DNA of 8,344 nt from UBA6544 sp049601975. Lineage in GTDB: Bacteria; Pseudomonadota; Alphaproteobacteria; UBA8366. The number at the start of each line of letters is the position of its first letter. Position 1 is the first letter of the stretch. A model generated the notes under the pieces. It did not search any database, was not told the origin of the DNA, and saw only the letters and a program-made list of their open reading frames with translations. Shown here piece after piece: positions 7,111 to 8,344 of the stretch. The position numbers and the translations under genes were made by a program. The stretch is from contig JBMYRC010000165.1 in the NCBI GenBank assembly GCA_049601975.1, positions 1 to 8,344 of the forward strand. The letters are read 5' to 3'.

Positions 7111-7349
7111 ATAGCGCGCGGTGCAAGCTATGTTAAGCACGCACTCAAGCCAAATGACAAGGTCAGCTCCGACGACCGGGTGCGGGGTTTAAGAGTTGGC
7201 CCTCAACGGTATCCTCATCAGAATGCCGCACCCCCCTGTCCTGGAACGGTGCATCTGGGTTAAAGTGAGCACGGAGGAACAACGCGCGATATTAGCCAAT
7301 ACCTTCGAGGCGGCACTCGACGCGATACCGGGATAAAGAGGGACTCATC
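7111..7349 (+). other. Intergenic stretch between dtd and the GGT-like gene
   Basis: No convincing gene lies here. One frame is open from about 7194 to the TAA at 7334-7336; from ATG 7223 it would encode 37 residues and from GTG 7265 only 23, ending FEAALDAIPG. Neither start has a good ribosome binding site and I do not recognise the peptide. An imperfectly placed inverted repeat, GGGTGCGG (7178-7185) and CCGCACCC (7226-7233), could form an 8-pair stem with a 40-base loop. No T-run follows, so it is not an obvious terminator. A promoter for the downstream gene is expected here but I cannot point to its hexamers. Confidence 0.35.
7338..7343 (+). promoter_or_regulatory. Ribosome binding site that supports the TTG start of the GGT-like gene
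   Basis: GAGGGA ends 6 bases before TTG at 7350-7352. No ATG in this frame occurs near the expected N-terminus; the first in-frame ATG falls within the conserved DPLMCGLGG motif. TTG is therefore the only sensible start. Confidence 0.6.
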
Positions 7350-8344
7350 TTGACACATGGCATTATCTGCGCCGCCCAGCCGGAAGCGGCCGAGGCAGGC
7401 GCACTTGCACTGAAAAACGGTGGCAACGCAGTCGATGCTGCGATTGCTTGCGCGCTCGCCCAAGGCGTCATCGACCCGCTGATGTGCGGGTTGGGGGGCG
7501 TCGGCAGCGCGGTGGTTCATGACGCCAAATCAGGCAAGACCGAGAATATAAACTTCTTGGGCGTCGCACCGGCGGCGGCGCGCGACGATATGTGGGTGGA
7601 CGCAATCGAAGGCGAGACCGCCGACGCGTTCGGATTCATGCTACGCGATAAAATAAACGCGATCGGCCATCAAGCAGTCATGGTACCGGGAAACCTGAAA
7701 GGCTATCACACGCTGCTTAGCGATTACGGCAGTATGGATTGGTCGGATATCAGCCGCAGCGCCATTGCCTTGGCCGACGGCGGTTGGATCGTCCGCCCTC
7801 ATGTCTATTCCTACGCAATGCAGGACGAGGAAGCGCAAGGCCGCATCCACAATTCCGATATCCTTGGTTACACATCCGAAGGTCGTACGCTGTATCTGGG
7901 CTCGGACGGACACATTAAAAAACCCGGCAATCTCGTCCGCAATCCGCAACTGGGATATTTGCTCAAGACCATCGCGTCGGAAGGCATTGATGTCTTTTAT
8001 AAAGGCGACATCGCGGGGCGCATCGCCGACGATATGCACGCCAAGGGTGGCCTCATTACGCGCGAAGACCTCGCCGCCTATGAAGTTGTCCGATCACCCG
8101 CACTGTCCGGCAGTTATCGCGGGCTTCGGATCGCCACCAACGTCCCGGGCGGATCCGGCGTACAAGTTATCGAAGCACTCAATATCTTGGAGCATTTTGA
8201 CCTCACTGCCCTCGGCCACAACACGCCGGAATACATTCGCACCGTCGTCGAGGCCATCGCATACGCGTTCAACGACAAGCGCAACAAGGTGGGTGATCCT
8301 GCTTTCGTCGATGTGCCACTCGATCAACTCGTCGATAAGGACTA
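7350..8344 (+). CDS. Gamma-glutamyltransferase-like N-terminal-nucleophile hydrolase, C-terminus outside window
   Basis: GGT enzymes transfer or hydrolyse the gamma-glutamyl group of glutathione and related compounds, and self-cleave before a catalytic threonine. The first 331 residues are visible and belong to the large-subunit part. Motifs are NGGNAVDAAIACALAQGVID (23-42), PLMCGLGGVGSAVVHD (43-58), VPGNLKGYH (112-120), GGLITREDLAAYE (233-245) and VPGGSG (265-270). The catalytic threonine and most of the small subunit lie beyond the right edge. In the stretch NFLGVAPAAARDDMW (68-82) the arginine that binds the glutamyl carboxylate in E. coli GGT (Arg114, in DFREMAP) is replaced by Leu70, so the substrate may not be glutathione. 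There is no signal peptide at this start, which suggests a cytoplasmic protein, unlike the periplasmic E. coli enzyme. Its start is TTG, with a good ribosome binding site. Confidence 0.88.
   Translation, partial: MTHGIICAAQPEAAEAGALALKNGGNAVDAAIACALAQGVIDPLMCGLGGVGSAVVHDAKSGKTENINFLGVAPAAARDDMWVDAIEGETADAFGFMLRDKINAIGHQAVMVPGNLKGYHTLLSDYGSMDWSDISRSAIALADGGWIVRPHVYSYAMQDEEAQGRIHNSDILGYTSEGRTLYLGSDGHIKKPGNLVRNPQLGYLLKTIASEGIDVFYKGDIAGRIADDMHAKGGLITREDLAAYEVVRSPALSGSYRGLRIATNVPGGSGVQVIEALNILEHFDLTALGHNTPEYIRTVVEAIAYAFNDKRNKVGDPAFVDVPLDQLVDKD

Noticed and set aside
6427..7140. A 237-codon open frame on the minus strand
   Set aside because: It is antisense to the small conserved gene and dtd, both of which have clear family sequence; its own translation resembles nothing.
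7350..7355. TTGACA, a perfect -35 consensus
   Set aside because: It coincides with the TTG start codon of the GGT-like gene and there is no -10 element at the right distance.

Overview
This is an ordinary metabolic stretch of a bacterial chromosome, most likely from an alphaproteobacterium. That placement is an inference from the moderately high G+C, the gene neighbourhood and the similarity style of the proteins; there is no rRNA or other marker gene in the window. I see no tRNA, rRNA, CRISPR array, transposase, integrase or phage gene. I did not find a clear new biological system. The most notable feature is a two-gene block in which both genes are broken.

Left part (1-1408, minus strand): a nitronate monooxygenase-family flavoprotein is followed, with a 4-base ATGA overlap, by the start of a CaiB/BaiF-type (class III) CoA-transferase that runs off the left edge. 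The two look like a translationally coupled catabolic operon. A gap of about 110 bases (1409-1517) separates it from genes on the other strand.

Middle left (1518-4521, plus strand): a tetratricopeptide protein of the TTC38 type and, 16 bases later, a GlpD-like FAD-dependent dehydrogenase. Neither can be read in one frame. The TTC38 gene has a frameshift near 1680. The GlpD-like gene has an in-frame amber codon at 3630-3632 and a frameshift near 3906. In every case the protein homology continues smoothly across the lesion, so these are recent mutations, sequencing errors or, least likely, recoding sites. A strong hairpin with a T-run (4566-4598) follows.

Right part (4624-8344, plus strand): an intact thiamine-diphosphate enzyme resembling benzoylformate decarboxylase and acetolactate synthase; a 94-residue protein of a small conserved family of unknown function; D-aminoacyl-tRNA deacylase (dtd); an intergenic stretch of about 240 bases; and a gamma-glutamyltransferase-like protein that begins with TTG and runs off the right edge. 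The ThDP enzyme, the small protein and dtd are close together and may be cotranscribed. No single pathway obviously ties them to each other.
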